Assembly (NCBI GenBank): GCA_045616445.1
Contig: JAZLGR010000026.1
Span: 144,485-208,484, forward strand
Reading direction: 5' to 3'
DNA length: 64,000 nucleotides
From: Fimousia sp045616445
Lineage (GTDB): Bacteria > Bacillota > Clostridia > Lachnospirales > Lachnospiraceae
Positions 1-7,401 of the stretch are shown here, in pieces. Under the pieces are notes generated by a model. That model was not told where the DNA came from. It worked only from the letters and a program-made list of their open reading frames with translations, and did no database searches. A program made the translations under genes and the position numbers. Position 1 is the stretch's first letter; each line of letters opens with the position of its first letter.

Positions 1-158
1 GCCCTGCCGGGAAAGAAGTGGTGCTGAAAAACAATAAAATAAACCGTTTTACGACCCTTTATTCCTATGAGGAGCTCCTGAACCAGGCCAAAGAACGACT
101 GGATGGCAAATCATTAAGTAATGAAGAATTGAAAGAAATTATAAAGGACGCAGAGTAA
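1..158 (+). CDS. C-terminal fragment of an unidentified protein (cut by window edge)
   Basis: An open frame runs from the window edge (first full codon at base 3) to TAA at 156-158 and gives about 51 residues ending in LKEIIKDAE. The tail is charged and probably helical. I do not recognise the family. The stop codon lies in the loop of the terminator hairpin that follows, which supports this being a genuine gene end. Nothing can be said about function from the fragment. Confidence 0.55.
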   Translation, partial: PAGKEVVLKNNKINRFTTLYSYEELLNQAKERLDGKSLSNEELKEIIKDAE

Positions 159-169
159 TCTGCGTCCTT
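144..169. terminator. Bidirectional terminator hairpin
   Basis: A perfect 11-bp inverted repeat (AAGGACGCAGA / TCTGCGTCCTT) with loop GTAA separates two convergent genes. On the minus strand it is followed by TTTATAATTTC, a modest U-rich tail, so it best fits termination of the ferredoxin-flavodoxin gene. The loop holds the stop codon of the plus-strand gene. Confidence 0.75.
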
Positions 170-170
170 G

Positions 171-1013
171 CTATCGGAAAAATGCCGGTTCCTTGCGTTC
201 TATGAAATTTTGTTCCACCATTCTCACATGAGAGAGGAATGCCTCGTCTTCGAATGTTCTTGCCCTCTTCGGACAGCTTCTGATGCATGCCTGACATTTG
301 ATGCAGATTCCTGCTGTTTTGGAAACCTTCGTCTCGTTATCCACAAGGTTGCTTCCCATCGGACATACCTTTTCACATATTCCACATCCATCACAAGCCA
401 CTTCGTTCACTACCGGCTTTGCTTTCAGAAACTTCGCCGGTTCTCCATTCTCCATCTTTGGCACGTAGTAACGTTCCGGATGTTCTTCGCCTGGAACGAT
501 GAGATTGCAGGCTGTAAAGTCCGCGTTCTCATCCAACAGCTTTCCTGCCATTTCTTGGCAGAATGCTTCCATCTGTTCATAATCACTGGCATCCGGTCTT
601 CCTGCGGCCAAAATATCGGAAAATGTATGTCTGGCTACAATGGCTGCCCCGCCAATTGGAATGCCTCCATTGTCCTTCATAATACCTGTAAGCTCTGACA
701 ATCCATGATCCACACTTCGATTCCCATAAACCGCCACTGGAATCATCGGGGTTTGATTGCCATGTAAGGCTTCTTTCACGTAGTCTAAGGTCTTGTTGGG
801 GATGCGTCCGGCATAGACTGGCGTTGCCCAGATGACCAGCTCATCTTCTGCAAAGTCAAATATTGCTTCTCTGCCCCCAGGAAGGGTATAGTCATGGGTA
901 CTATAGGTAACTCCCATGCTTTTTGCCATCCTTTCTGCCATGAAGATGGCAACCTGTCTTGTTGTATCGGTCGGACTAAAATACACTGCCCGCACACTTG
1001 TAATCTTCTTCAT
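171..1013 (-). CDS. EFR1-type protein: flavodoxin-like domain plus two 4Fe-4S clusters
   Basis: Predicted 280-residue cytoplasmic electron-transfer protein. Residues 1-190 look like a flavodoxin fold (YFSPTDTTRQ is the likely FMN phosphate loop; the WATPVYAGRIPNKT region is typical). The C-terminal part carries two bacterial ferredoxin motifs, CDGCGICEKVCP at about 207 and CIKCQACIRSCP at about 237, each fit to bind a 4Fe-4S cluster. The ATG at 1013 is chosen because AGGAG lies 8 bases before it; the longer frame to 1067 has no ribosome site. The gene is divergent from deoC. The redox partner cannot be told from context. Confidence 0.88.
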   Translation of the reverse strand: MKKITSVRAVYFSPTDTTRQVAIFMAERMAKSMGVTYSTHDYTLPGGREAIFDFAEDELVIWATPVYAGRIPNKTLDYVKEALHGNQTPMIPVAVYGNRSVDHGLSELTGIMKDNGGIPIGGAAIVARHTFSDILAAGRPDASDYEQMEAFCQEMAGKLLDENADFTACNLIVPGEEHPERYYVPKMENGEPAKFLKAKPVVNEVACDGCGICEKVCPMGSNLVDNETKVSKTAGICIKCQACIRSCPKRARTFEDEAFLSHVRMVEQNFIERKEPAFFR

Positions 1014-1056
1014 ATTGTTTGCTCCTGTTTGATATTCTAGCTTCATCATATCACAT

Positions 1057-1086
1057 TTGACCCTCATTTTGTGGCTATGTTATACT
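1057..1086 (+). promoter_or_regulatory. Sigma-A type promoter of deoC
   Basis: TTGACC at 1057-1062, 18-bp spacer, TATACT at 1081-1086, about 42 bases before the deoC start codon. The AGAGAGG ribosome site follows. Confidence 0.6.
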
Positions 1087-1127
1087 TATAACCAGCAAAA
1101 AGAGAGCATTTAAGAGAGGTTTATACA

Positions 1128-1817
1128 ATGAACAGCAAAACAATTACAAGAGCCGAACTGGCAAGATTATTCGATCATACCAATTTAAAAGCATTTGCCA
1201 CACAGGAAGACTTCCGCATTCTCTGCGAGGAAGCGAAAGAGCTTCACGCAGCCATGGTTGCCATCAACTCTTCCCCTGTCGCATGGTGCAAAGAACTCTT
1301 AAAGGATACAGATATCCACGTTGGGGCTGCCATCGCATTCCCATTGGGACAGATGAATATCGCTTCTAAAGTAGCTGAAACCGAGCAGGCCATCGCAGAT
1401 GGTGCAGATGAAATCGATTATGTATTAAATGTTGGCCGTTTAAAGATGGGTGACCTTGCCTACATTGAAGAAGAAATGGCTGCCATGGTTTCCACCTGCC
1501 GCAAGCATGGCAAAACCATCAAGGTAATCTTCGAAAACTGCTATTTAACTAAAGATGAGATCAGACAGGCAGCACTGATTGCCAAGAAGGTAAAACCAGA
1601 CTTCATAAAGACAAGTACAGGCTTTGGAACTGGCGGTGCTACCGTGGAAGATGTGGCATTGATGAAGGAAACTGTTGGAGATGACGTATCTGTAAAAGCT
1701 GCCGGAGGCATCCGAAGCTGGGAAGCATGTGCTGCTATGATTGATGCCGGCGCAACAAGAATCGGAACCAGCTCCTCCTATGCAATTTTGGAGGGATATG
1801 ATCAGGCTCATAAATAG
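1128..1817 (+). CDS. deoC: Deoxyribose-phosphate aldolase
   Basis: 229 residues, the usual length for DeoC. The enzyme cleaves 2-deoxy-D-ribose 5-phosphate to glyceraldehyde 3-phosphate and acetaldehyde in deoxynucleoside catabolism. The Schiff-base lysine is K161 in FIKTSTGFG, the proton-relay residues are D97 in EIDYVLNVG and K190 in SVKAAGGIRS. The phosphate-binding glycine segments near the C-terminus (AAGGIR, GTSSS) are present. It is monocistronic here, between its own promoter and a terminator; no deoA, pdp or cdd neighbour is seen, so regulation by a DeoR-type repressor cannot be inferred. Confidence 0.96.
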   Translation: MNSKTITRAELARLFDHTNLKAFATQEDFRILCEEAKELHAAMVAINSSPVAWCKELLKDTDIHVGAAIAFPLGQMNIASKVAETEQAIADGADEIDYVLNVGRLKMGDLAYIEEEMAAMVSTCRKHGKTIKVIFENCYLTKDEIRQAALIAKKVKPDFIKTSTGFGTGGATVEDVALMKETVGDDVSVKAAGGIRSWEACAAMIDAGATRIGTSSSYAILEGYDQAHK

Positions 1818-1871
1818 AAATAGAATAAAAAAAAATAGATAAAAAGGGACTGCGCACAACAGCCCCATTAA

Positions 1872-1907
1872 AAAAAGACGATACCCGCCCAAAAGTATCG
1901 TCTTTTT
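1872..1907. terminator. Bidirectional terminator between deoC and the MarR gene
   Basis: AAAAAGACGATAC and GTATCGTCTTTTT form a perfect 13-bp stem with a 10-base loop. The A/T flanks supply U-tracts on both strands, serving both convergent genes. Confidence 0.85.
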
Positions 1908-1917
1908 GTCATTGTAA

Positions 1918-2349
1918 TCATAATTTTTTCAGCATCTTGTTGAGGATCTGATAAAGCTGCATCGCTTCTTCCGGCTCGATATCTATACATGCCCCGATCT
2001 TACCGGGAACCTCGACCGCTTTTTCTCTTAATGCAAGACCCTCTTTTGTCAAGGTGACGATGAGTACACGCTCATCCTCCCTACACCTTGAACGGGTGAG
2101 AAACCCCTTCTTCTCCAGAGCCTTCAGGACCGGAGTTAATGTTCCGGAATCCAGATAAAGACAGCGTCCCATATCTTTGACACTAATCTGCTCATGCTCC
2201 CACATCACCATCATAGCAATATACTGAGTATAAGTAAGATCCAGTTCCTGAAGAAATGGATGATATTTTCTTACCACTTCCTTCGCGCATGCGTAAAGTG
2301 GAAAACAAAGCTGATTATCCAGCTTTAATACATCATATTTACTGTCCAT
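1918..2349 (-). CDS. MarR-family redox sensor, OhrR-like
   Basis: 143-residue winged-helix repressor. The N-terminus has the OhrR signature with a cysteine at position 15 (DNQLCFPLYA), the same position as the peroxide-sensing Cys of Bacillus subtilis OhrR; a helix-turn-helix and wing (GTLTPVLKALEKKGFLTRSR) follow. It is the last gene of a four-gene operon behind glutathione peroxidase, a TSCPD protein and a flavodoxin, and an OhrR-like dyad overlaps the operon promoter, so it probably represses its own operon until Cys15 is oxidised. The family is known; the autoregulation is inferred. Confidence 0.88.
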   Translation of the reverse strand: MDSKYDVLKLDNQLCFPLYACAKEVVRKYHPFLQELDLTYTQYIAMMVMWEHEQISVKDMGRCLYLDSGTLTPVLKALEKKGFLTRSRCREDERVLIVTLTKEGLALREKAVEVPGKIGACIDIEPEEAMQLYQILNKMLKKL

Positions 2350-2384
2350 CTGAAAATCCTCTTTTCATTATTATTCGTCAAAAC

Positions 2385-2399
2385 CCTGAAATAGTCAGG
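2385..2399. other. Short intercistronic hairpin upstream of the MarR gene
   Basis: CCTGA and TCAGG flank a 5-base loop, followed on the minus strand by GTTTTG. It lies in the 62-bp gap between flavodoxin and MarR genes and might partly terminate or mark an mRNA end, lowering repressor expression. The stem is only 5 bp, so confidence is low. Confidence 0.3.
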
Positions 2400-2411
2400 T
2401 ACCTTCTATTC

Positions 2412-2825
2412 TTAAGCTTCTACTGTTGCTTTACCAGCTGTTAATTCTGTAATTCTTGCAACCGCACCTTCCATACCGCTCTGTGCAGATGTATAGAATG
2501 GGATGATCTTTTTGCCAGTCATGTCGATTGAATCGATAAATGTATCGATAATGCTTGGTTCACGACCCCACCATACTGGGAAACCTAAATAGATTGTATC
2601 ATATTTTTCAGCATTGGAAAGACTTTCTTTCATTGCTGGTCTGCAATCAACGTCTGCCATCTCTAATGTGCTTCTAGACTGTGTGTTTGTGTAGTCTAAA
2701 TCTTCTTTTGTGTAAGGTTCTTCAGGAACGATTTCAAATAAATCTGCTCCGATTTCAGCTGCACAAGCTTCAGCCTTTGCTTTTGTTACTCCTGTTGCGG
2801 AAAAGAATGCTACTAATTTGCTCAT
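2412..2825 (-). CDS. Flavodoxin
   Basis: 137 residues, single flavodoxin domain. The FMN phosphate loop is FSATGVTKA near the N-terminus and the isoalloxazine-side loop is FPVWWGREPS. Such short flavodoxins carry electrons between low-potential donors and reductases. AGGAGAA lies ahead of the ATG and the gene begins 4 bases after the TSCPD gene, so it is cotranscribed with glutathione peroxidase and the OhrR-like regulator. It could supply electrons to peroxide detoxification, but the partner is not shown. Confidence 0.9.
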   Translation of the reverse strand: MSKLVAFFSATGVTKAKAEACAAEIGADLFEIVPEEPYTKEDLDYTNTQSRSTLEMADVDCRPAMKESLSNAEKYDTIYLGFPVWWGREPSIIDTFIDSIDMTGKKIIPFYTSAQSGMEGAVARITELTAGKATVEA

Positions 2826-2829
2826 AATA

Positions 2830-3093
2830 CTATTCTCCTTTGCTTTCTTCGTATGCTTTTCTTACTGCTATTGTAAGCTGGTGTGCACAGGATGTTGGAC
2901 GTCTGCCACATCTTACGCCACTAAGCTTATTTTCAATTTCTTCTACGGTCATTCCTTCTACAAGAATTGGAATAGCCTTCAGGTTGCCATCACAACCGCC
3001 CATGAAGGAAACATTTCTCACGATGTCCCCATCAAGATCCATGCTGATGATCTTGGAGCAGGTACCCTGTGTCAGATAATCATAATGAAACAT
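2830..3093 (-). CDS. TSCPD-domain protein (TIGR03905-like)
   Basis: 87 residues. The C-terminal RPTSCAHQL resembles the TSCPD motif that also occurs near the end of B12-dependent ribonucleotide reductases; upstream cysteines are at GTCSK, GGCDG and VRCGRR. The conserved cysteines suggest a metal or redox role but no function is established for the stand-alone family. The start follows the glutathione peroxidase stop by one base and its ribosome site (GGAGG) lies inside that gene, indicating translational coupling. Confidence 0.85.
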   Translation of the reverse strand: MFHYDYLTQGTCSKIISMDLDGDIVRNVSFMGGCDGNLKAIPILVEGMTVEEIENKLSGVRCGRRPTSCAHQLTIAVRKAYEESKGE

Positions 3094-3094
3094 C

Positions 3095-3634
3095 TTAAAG
3101 CACCTCCTTGATCTTTGCTTTCACATCTGCAAGATCTGCAGTTGGTTCAAAGCGGGCAACGATTTCACCCTTGCGGTCGATCAGGATTTTTGTGAAGTTC
3201 CATTTGATCTTGCCATTCTTCTTGTAATCCTTATCCATCTTCTTTGCGATTGGCGCAAGAATCAGCTTCATCGGACCGTTAAATCCAGCAAATGTTGTGT
3301 TGGCAGTGATCCACTGATAAAGAGGAATCGCATTCTCGCCGTTCACATCAATTTTAGAATACTGTGGGAAGGTAATTCCATATCTTCCTGTACAGAAATC
3401 ATGGATTTCTTCATCTTCGCCAGGAGCCTGTTCGCCAAACTGGTTGCAAGGGAAGTCTAAGATTTCAAGACCTTCACTCTGCAGTTCTTCATAAATGTCC
3501 TGAAGCTCATCATACTGTGGTGTAAAACCGCAGCCAGTTGCTGTGTTAACAACTAAAAGCACTTTGCCTTCAAACTGGGATAATTCCACATCAGAACCAT
3601 CCTGAGCTTTTACTGTAAAGTCGTAGATAGACAT
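3095..3634 (-). CDS. Glutathione peroxidase family (thiol peroxidase)
   Basis: 179 residues. The catalytic cysteine is C35 in NTATGCGFTPQY, in place of the selenocysteine of animal enzymes. The second motif FPCNQFGEQAPG and the third WNFTKILID provide the Gln and Trp of the catalytic site; the Cys in FPCNQF is where thioredoxin-dependent members have their resolving cysteine. It probably reduces peroxides with thioredoxin rather than glutathione. The ATG at 3634 has AAAAGGAGG before it; upstream in-frame codons overlap the promoter. First gene of the operon. Confidence 0.94.
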   Translation of the reverse strand: MSIYDFTVKAQDGSDVELSQFEGKVLLVVNTATGCGFTPQYDELQDIYEELQSEGLEILDFPCNQFGEQAPGEDEEIHDFCTGRYGITFPQYSKIDVNGENAIPLYQWITANTTFAGFNGPMKLILAPIAKKMDKDYKKNGKIKWNFTKILIDRKGEIVARFEPTADLADVKAKIKEVL

Positions 3635-3706
3635 CTTTATACCTCCTTTTAATGTTTGTGTAGTTGATTTTAGGTGTTTAATTGGGGAATTTTGCACATT
3701 GATTGT

Positions 3707-3745
3707 GCTTAATTCAATTGTACTCAATCTATCATGGTTTGTCAA
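3707..3745 (-). promoter_or_regulatory. Promoter of the peroxidase operon with overlapping OhrR-like operator
   Basis: On the minus strand TTGACA (3740-3745), a 17-bp spacer and TACAAT (3717-3722) form a near-consensus sigma-A promoter. An imperfect dyad at 3707-3723, GTACAATT-G-AATTAAGC on the minus strand, covers the -10 element and resembles the Bacillus OhrR box TACAATT-AATTGTA. Confidence 0.72.
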
Positions 3746-3761
3746 TGAGATTGGATGACGT

Positions 3762-3788
3762 AAAAAGGAGGCAGCTTACGCTACCTCC
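3762..3788 (-). terminator. Rho-independent terminator
   Basis: GGAGGTAGC / GCTGCCTCC stem with a GTAA loop, followed on the minus strand by TTTTT. It ends the 3799-4209 membrane-protein gene just upstream of the peroxidase promoter. Confidence 0.8.
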
Positions 3789-3798
3789 AATAAAACTC

Positions 3799-4209
3799 TT
3801 ATTCTAATTTAATCCATATCGTGGAGATGGCTACAGCCATAATTCCTATAACCTCTATGGTAAAATCAATTCCCCACGGAAGATAAAGCATCCCCGAAAC
3901 CAGAGAAAAAATGATATATCCTAAGGTCCAAATTCCAAACCTTTTCACATGCTCCCAGGCATAACGTCTGCGGGCATCTGACCCAGCTCTCTTGGCCTTC
4001 TCAAATGTCAGCCCGGAATACCAGTAAATCTGTTCTGTCTTATAGATGATGAAAACAAGTAGCAGGACCCATATATTGATCACGTTATTCATCAGCAGGA
4101 GAAAATCCTTCACATTTTCCCATGGCGTAAATGGTAATCCAAAGGTCACGATCACCAAAGAAGTCAGCCAAATCCCAAAGCCTTTATAACTTTTTTTGTA
4201 TTCTTCCAT
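3799..4209 (-). CDS. Small 2TM-type membrane protein of unknown function
   Basis: 136 residues starting MEEYKKSYKGFG. Hydrophobic segments lie near residues 11-27, 40-58, 95-110 and 115-130, so up to four membrane spans in two hairpins, with a basic charged loop between them (KAKRAGSDARRRYAWEH). I recognise no catalytic motif. The ATG at 4209 is preceded by GGGAGTGAG, while the longer frame would need a GTG without a ribosome site. It is downstream of the TSUP permease on the same strand; a 54-bp gap leaves cotranscription possible. Confidence 0.72.
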   Translation of the reverse strand: MEEYKKSYKGFGIWLTSLVIVTFGLPFTPWENVKDFLLLMNNVINIWVLLLVFIIYKTEQIYWYSGLTFEKAKRAGSDARRRYAWEHVKRFGIWTLGYIIFSLVSGMLYLPWGIDFTIEVIGIMAVAISTIWIKLE

Positions 4210-4263
4210 TCTCTCACTCCCTTTCTTCTCCACGCATTTTGTCTGGTTGTTCTATCTGGTTGA

Positions 4264-5040
4264 TTAGATGAGATAATTCACTGCCAGGATAACTGCGCTA
4301 GTTGAGATCATCACCACGCCAACGACACGATTTAATGTAATCGCACTTGCTTTATTGGCGATCACTGCTGCAATTCTTGCCCACAGCAGCGTAAAGATCA
4401 CGCACAGGATCATCGCCTGCACATCCGGCATTCCGCCAATCATCACATGACTGACGCTTCCTGTAAATGCAGTAAATGCCATAATAAATACACTTGTTCC
4501 AACTGCCATATGCATCTCATAGCCGAGAAATGATGTAAGTACAAAGAGCAGCATCATGCCGCCTCCGGCACCGACAAAGCCGCAAATAAATCCGACCATA
4601 CATCCGCCTATCGCAGATTTTTTCATTCGTTCACTTTTTTCCACTGCTGCCATCTGTTCTTTTGTATTCTGTACCGGTTTTAACAAGAATCGCAGTCCGA
4701 TGAATACCATTGCAATCTGCGTTGTCGTTCCCATGGCACGGTCCGGCAGCATCTTCGCAACAAGACTTCCTACTACTGTCATGCACAGAACACAGATGAG
4801 CAGCACCAGAGAATTCTTCACATCCAGATTCTTATTCTTCTTATACGTCCATGCGCTGATTGCACTGGCAAGGACATCGCTGGCAAGCCCAATACCGATT
4901 GCCTGATAAGGCGCTATACCAAGAAAAGTTGCAAGCATCGGTCCAACAATGGCTGCTGCACTCATCCCCGCAAATCCAGTTCCAATACCAGCTCCTGCTC
5001 CTGCAAAAAAGCAGACAATTATCTTAATCATCAGTTCCAT
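4264..5040 (-). CDS. TauE/SafE (TSUP) family permease
   Basis: 258 residues with about eight hydrophobic spans and the family's duplicated glycine-rich segments (GAGAGIGTGFAGMSAAAIVGP near the N-terminus; GFICGFVGAGGGMMLLFVL mid-protein). TSUP proteins export or import sulfite, sulfoacetate or other organosulfur anions through the cytoplasmic membrane. No sulfur-metabolism gene is adjacent, so the substrate is unknown. A GAGG ribosome site precedes the ATG. Confidence 0.9.
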   Translation of the reverse strand: MELMIKIIVCFFAGAGAGIGTGFAGMSAAAIVGPMLATFLGIAPYQAIGIGLASDVLASAISAWTYKKNKNLDVKNSLVLLICVLCMTVVGSLVAKMLPDRAMGTTTQIAMVFIGLRFLLKPVQNTKEQMAAVEKSERMKKSAIGGCMVGFICGFVGAGGGMMLLFVLTSFLGYEMHMAVGTSVFIMAFTAFTGSVSHVMIGGMPDVQAMILCVIFTLLWARIAAVIANKASAITLNRVVGVVMISTSAVILAVNYLI

Positions 5041-5088
5041 ATTATATTTTACCTCTTTATTTATATTTGATTACTATCAATATATCAC

Positions 5089-5122
5089 AAAAGTCCTTAA
5101 GCTAACATACTTAAGGACTTTT
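5089..5122 (-). terminator. Terminator of the Rpn-type nuclease gene
   Basis: AAAAGTCCTTAAG and CTTAAGGACTTTT form a perfect 13-bp stem with an 8-base loop. It follows the stop codon of the minus-strand nuclease gene by 10 bases. Confidence 0.85.
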
Positions 5123-5131
5123 CACCTGCAA

Positions 5132-5986
5132 TTATAATGTTTTTAATAATTCTGTTCTATATTCTTTATCTTTCAAACATCGTTTCATATCATCTTCTCG
5201 ATTATTTTCCAGCAGGAATGCATATAATCGATTGATTCTATCCTCGCCTTCTTCTCGTCCTTCTTCCAGGCTCCAGCGTTTCTCATTTGCGATATGCTGT
5301 TCTTCATCATATTCTGTTAATATCCAGTTCATGATTTTTCCCCTTTCCCGAAGTAAAAATTCTCTCAGAATATTCTTTTCAATACACTCGTCAATCGCTG
5401 CATCTACTGCCTGTCGAATATCCTTTGTCTCATCTAAAAGTTCTCGAATTCTGGCAATGAAATAAGAATAATCATGTAGTGTCTTACACTTCTCCATCAA
5501 AAGCTTATTCTTACCATAATTGATATTCAAAACAGTTAGCTTAAACTCCAGTGCCACATCCTCTTCCTGAACGGAATATAAATCAGAAAGTTTCTGTTCC
5601 ACTCGTTCCGGCACATCCATCTTGCCATTGTAAAATACAATCGCTTTGGTTGCTGGCAATCGAATCGGTCTACTGCCGTAAATATCAAAACCTTTTTCTT
5701 TCACATGTTTCGCCCAAATTTTTGTTACATAGACCAAATCTCTGTATGGCAAGTTCGGGTTCCATGTTGACTGATGCTCATACAGATTCAGTTGATCTGA
5801 AATAATGAATGATACATCGTTCTTCATCCCCATATAGATGCTATCTTCTAATGTATTAACTTCTAAATTCGAAGCATCTGTATAGGTGGTGTTATTCAAA
5901 GCATTATAGAGGATCAGGAGTTCCTCCTTATTGTTAAATAACACGCGAAATAGTCGGTCCTTATAAGACCTGTTTATTAGTGCCAT
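5132..5986 (-). CDS. Rpn/PDDEXK_2-family nuclease (transposase-like)
   Basis: 284 residues. The N-terminus (SYKDRLFRVLFNNKEELL) and the central segment KNDVSFIISDQLNLYEHQST followed by NPNLPYRDLVY match the PD-(D/E)XK family named Rpn or 'PD-(D/E)XK nuclease family transposase', with the acidic and Q residues of the core visible. Rpn proteins are DNA endonucleases that promote recombination; many copies sit in clostridial genomes. The C-terminus is charged and helical (EGREEGEDR). The ATG at 5986 has AAAGGAG; the frame extending to 6049 lacks one. No inverted-repeat ends were found, so it is not called a complete mobile element. Confidence 0.88.
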   Translation of the reverse strand: MALINRSYKDRLFRVLFNNKEELLILYNALNNTTYTDASNLEVNTLEDSIYMGMKNDVSFIISDQLNLYEHQSTWNPNLPYRDLVYVTKIWAKHVKEKGFDIYGSRPIRLPATKAIVFYNGKMDVPERVEQKLSDLYSVQEEDVALEFKLTVLNINYGKNKLLMEKCKTLHDYSYFIARIRELLDETKDIRQAVDAAIDECIEKNILREFLLRERGKIMNWILTEYDEEQHIANEKRWSLEEGREEGEDRINRLYAFLLENNREDDMKRCLKDKEYRTELLKTL

Positions 5987-6053
5987 AATTTCTCCTTTCC
6001 TTCTCTCCAAGGAAAGTGGATGTTTCCATCCAATAATATTATACCACATCCAA

Positions 6054-6590
6054 CTATTTTTGTTTACTCAAGAATTCCACTGGCACCTTCTCTGTCAGCC
6101 ACACACCATTCACCGACAGATAGAAAATGTATCCCTTCCGCTCCATCTCTCCGGCTAAAACCTCATACACCACAGGCTTTCCATGTCTGCTTCCAACAGA
6201 AATAGCCGTTGGGATATCTTTTGAAAGATGCACATAGAGACGTCCTTTCGGAAGAAGTCCCTGTTGATCAATGGAAGCCACATACTTCTCTCCCGTTCCA
6301 TGGTATAAAATCTCAGGTGGAGACATCTGAGGCAGTTCCACATCAACTGGGATAGAATGCCCCTGATTGGCACGAATTCTCGTATGGGTTTCATCAAAAG
6401 AATATCTACCTTTATTGTCCGTTGCAACAATTTCCTCTAACATCCCCATATCAATATATTGTTTTTTGTTGATTCCAGACAGCAATTCTTCCACATCGGC
6501 CCATCCATGTTCATCCAATGTAATCCCTACACTCTTCGGCTTATGTCTAAGAATCAAGCTTAAGAATCTGCTTAATTTTGTCAAACTCAA
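6054..6590 (-). CDS. kptA: RNA 2'-phosphotransferase (Tpt1/KptA family)
   Basis: About 178 residues. Tpt1-type enzymes transfer an RNA 2'-phosphate to NAD+, releasing ADP-ribose 1'',2''-cyclic phosphate. Visible motifs are LRHKP (Arg-His of the catalytic tetrad), IRANQGHS, YHGTGEKY and LYVHLSKD in the usual order. The start is set at a TTG (6590) because GGAGG lies 8 bases before it; a GTG at 6599 would abut that site. A bacterium without tRNA splicing has no obvious 2'-phosphate substrate, so repair or nucleotide modification has been suggested for the family. It follows the repeat-rich gap and is 67 bases from the nuclease gene. Confidence 0.9.
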   Translation of the reverse strand: MSLTKLSRFLSLILRHKPKSVGITLDEHGWADVEELLSGINKKQYIDMGMLEEIVATDNKGRYSFDETHTRIRANQGHSIPVDVELPQMSPPEILYHGTGEKYVASIDQQGLLPKGRLYVHLSKDIPTAISVGSRHGKPVVYEVLAGEMERKGYIFYLSVNGVWLTEKVPVEFLSKQK

Positions 6591-6746
6591 CGTATTCACC
6601 TCCCTGTTCTACATGCTACATTGCTATATCAGAGAGTATAGCACAAAAAGCAAGCTCTTTCTTTTTATTTCATAATTTCCAGGATTGTGTGAATTTCAAG
6701 TATCATTTCCCATTTCAAAAGACTTCATGGGCAACCCTGCGGCTGC

Positions 6747-7110
6747 CCAATATCACTATTTGGACAAAGACAGTCAAACAGTGACTCCCCAAAATTTGAA
6801 TCAATCACATTCTTTCATTTTTTGGACAAAAGAAATATCAAATTTTGTCACAATATCACTTTCTGGCTAAGAAATCCAGGAAGTGATAGCGAACGTGTCC
6901 AAATAGCGAGCTGGACTTGCTTTTTCTCAGCTTTTCGTCGACAATACCGGTCCGTGAGGGCGATAGCGTATCACTTAAAGCAAGCCAGCAAGCTAATTGT
7001 GACACTCTTCAAATTTTCGATAGCACCTATTGGCTGCGAAAGGCTGAGATGTGATATTGCCCATTTTTTGCTAATCACTAAACGGATCAAAAGCTTGAAG
7101 ATGTGATATT
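6747..7110. repeat. Structured intergenic repeat, copy A
   Basis: About 364 bp, similar along its length to elements at 28117, 29106 and 29809. The left end is CCAATATCAC and the right end GTGATATT(CG), the decayed form of the GTGATATTGG end seen in the 29-kb copy. Internal hairpins with TATCAC/GTGATA stem ends are recognisable but carry mismatches: the arm GTGATACGC of the other copies is GTGACACTC here. It is the most diverged of the four and lies in the same orientation, upstream of a minus-strand gene (kptA). Confidence 0.8.
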
Positions 7111-7330
7111 CGCTGCCCGCCTCACCCACCAAAAGCTTTTTAGACTATCACCAAATGAACAAAAATTATAAAAATGTGATATTCCCACCAATCTTCCGCC
7201 CACACTCCCCGCCCAAAAGGGTTTTATACTATCACCAAACAAATTAAATTTTCAAAAAAGTGACATTCCTCGCCCACATTCGCCACCAACCTCACCTCCG
7301 AAAGATTTTATTAACCCAACAAACTTCGCA
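7111..7330. repeat. Decayed tandem units next to repeat copy A
   Basis: The gap between copy A and the alpha-galactosidase terminator holds two degenerate units of about 90 bp. Each has CTATCACCAAA, an A/T-rich stretch, then GTGAYATTCC and a C-rich tail ending CC(G/C)AAAGG-like and TTTTA. TATCAC...GTGATA pairs would form weak hairpins. No open frame with a ribosome site was seen. Confidence 0.5.
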
Positions 7331-7347
7331 GCATTTCCTAAACACAC

Positions 7348-7381
7348 AAAAAAAGCACCCAACAAACAGTCAGGTGCTTTT
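7348..7381 (-). terminator. Terminator of the alpha-galactosidase gene
   Basis: AAAGCACC and GGTGCTTT arms flank a 13-base loop, with TTTTTT on the minus-strand exit side, 20 bases after the stop codon. Confidence 0.85.
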
Positions 7382-7401
7382 CCATCTATATTAATTTCTC
7401 T

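Noticed and set aside
168..698. 176-codon plus-strand frame
   Set aside because: Antisense to the 4Fe-4S flavodoxin-type gene; Cys and His rich as expected from the complement of ferredoxin codons.
3635..3745. N-terminal extension of glutathione peroxidase
   Set aside because: The extra codons run through the -35, -10 and operator; the ATG at 3634 has a full AGGAGG site.
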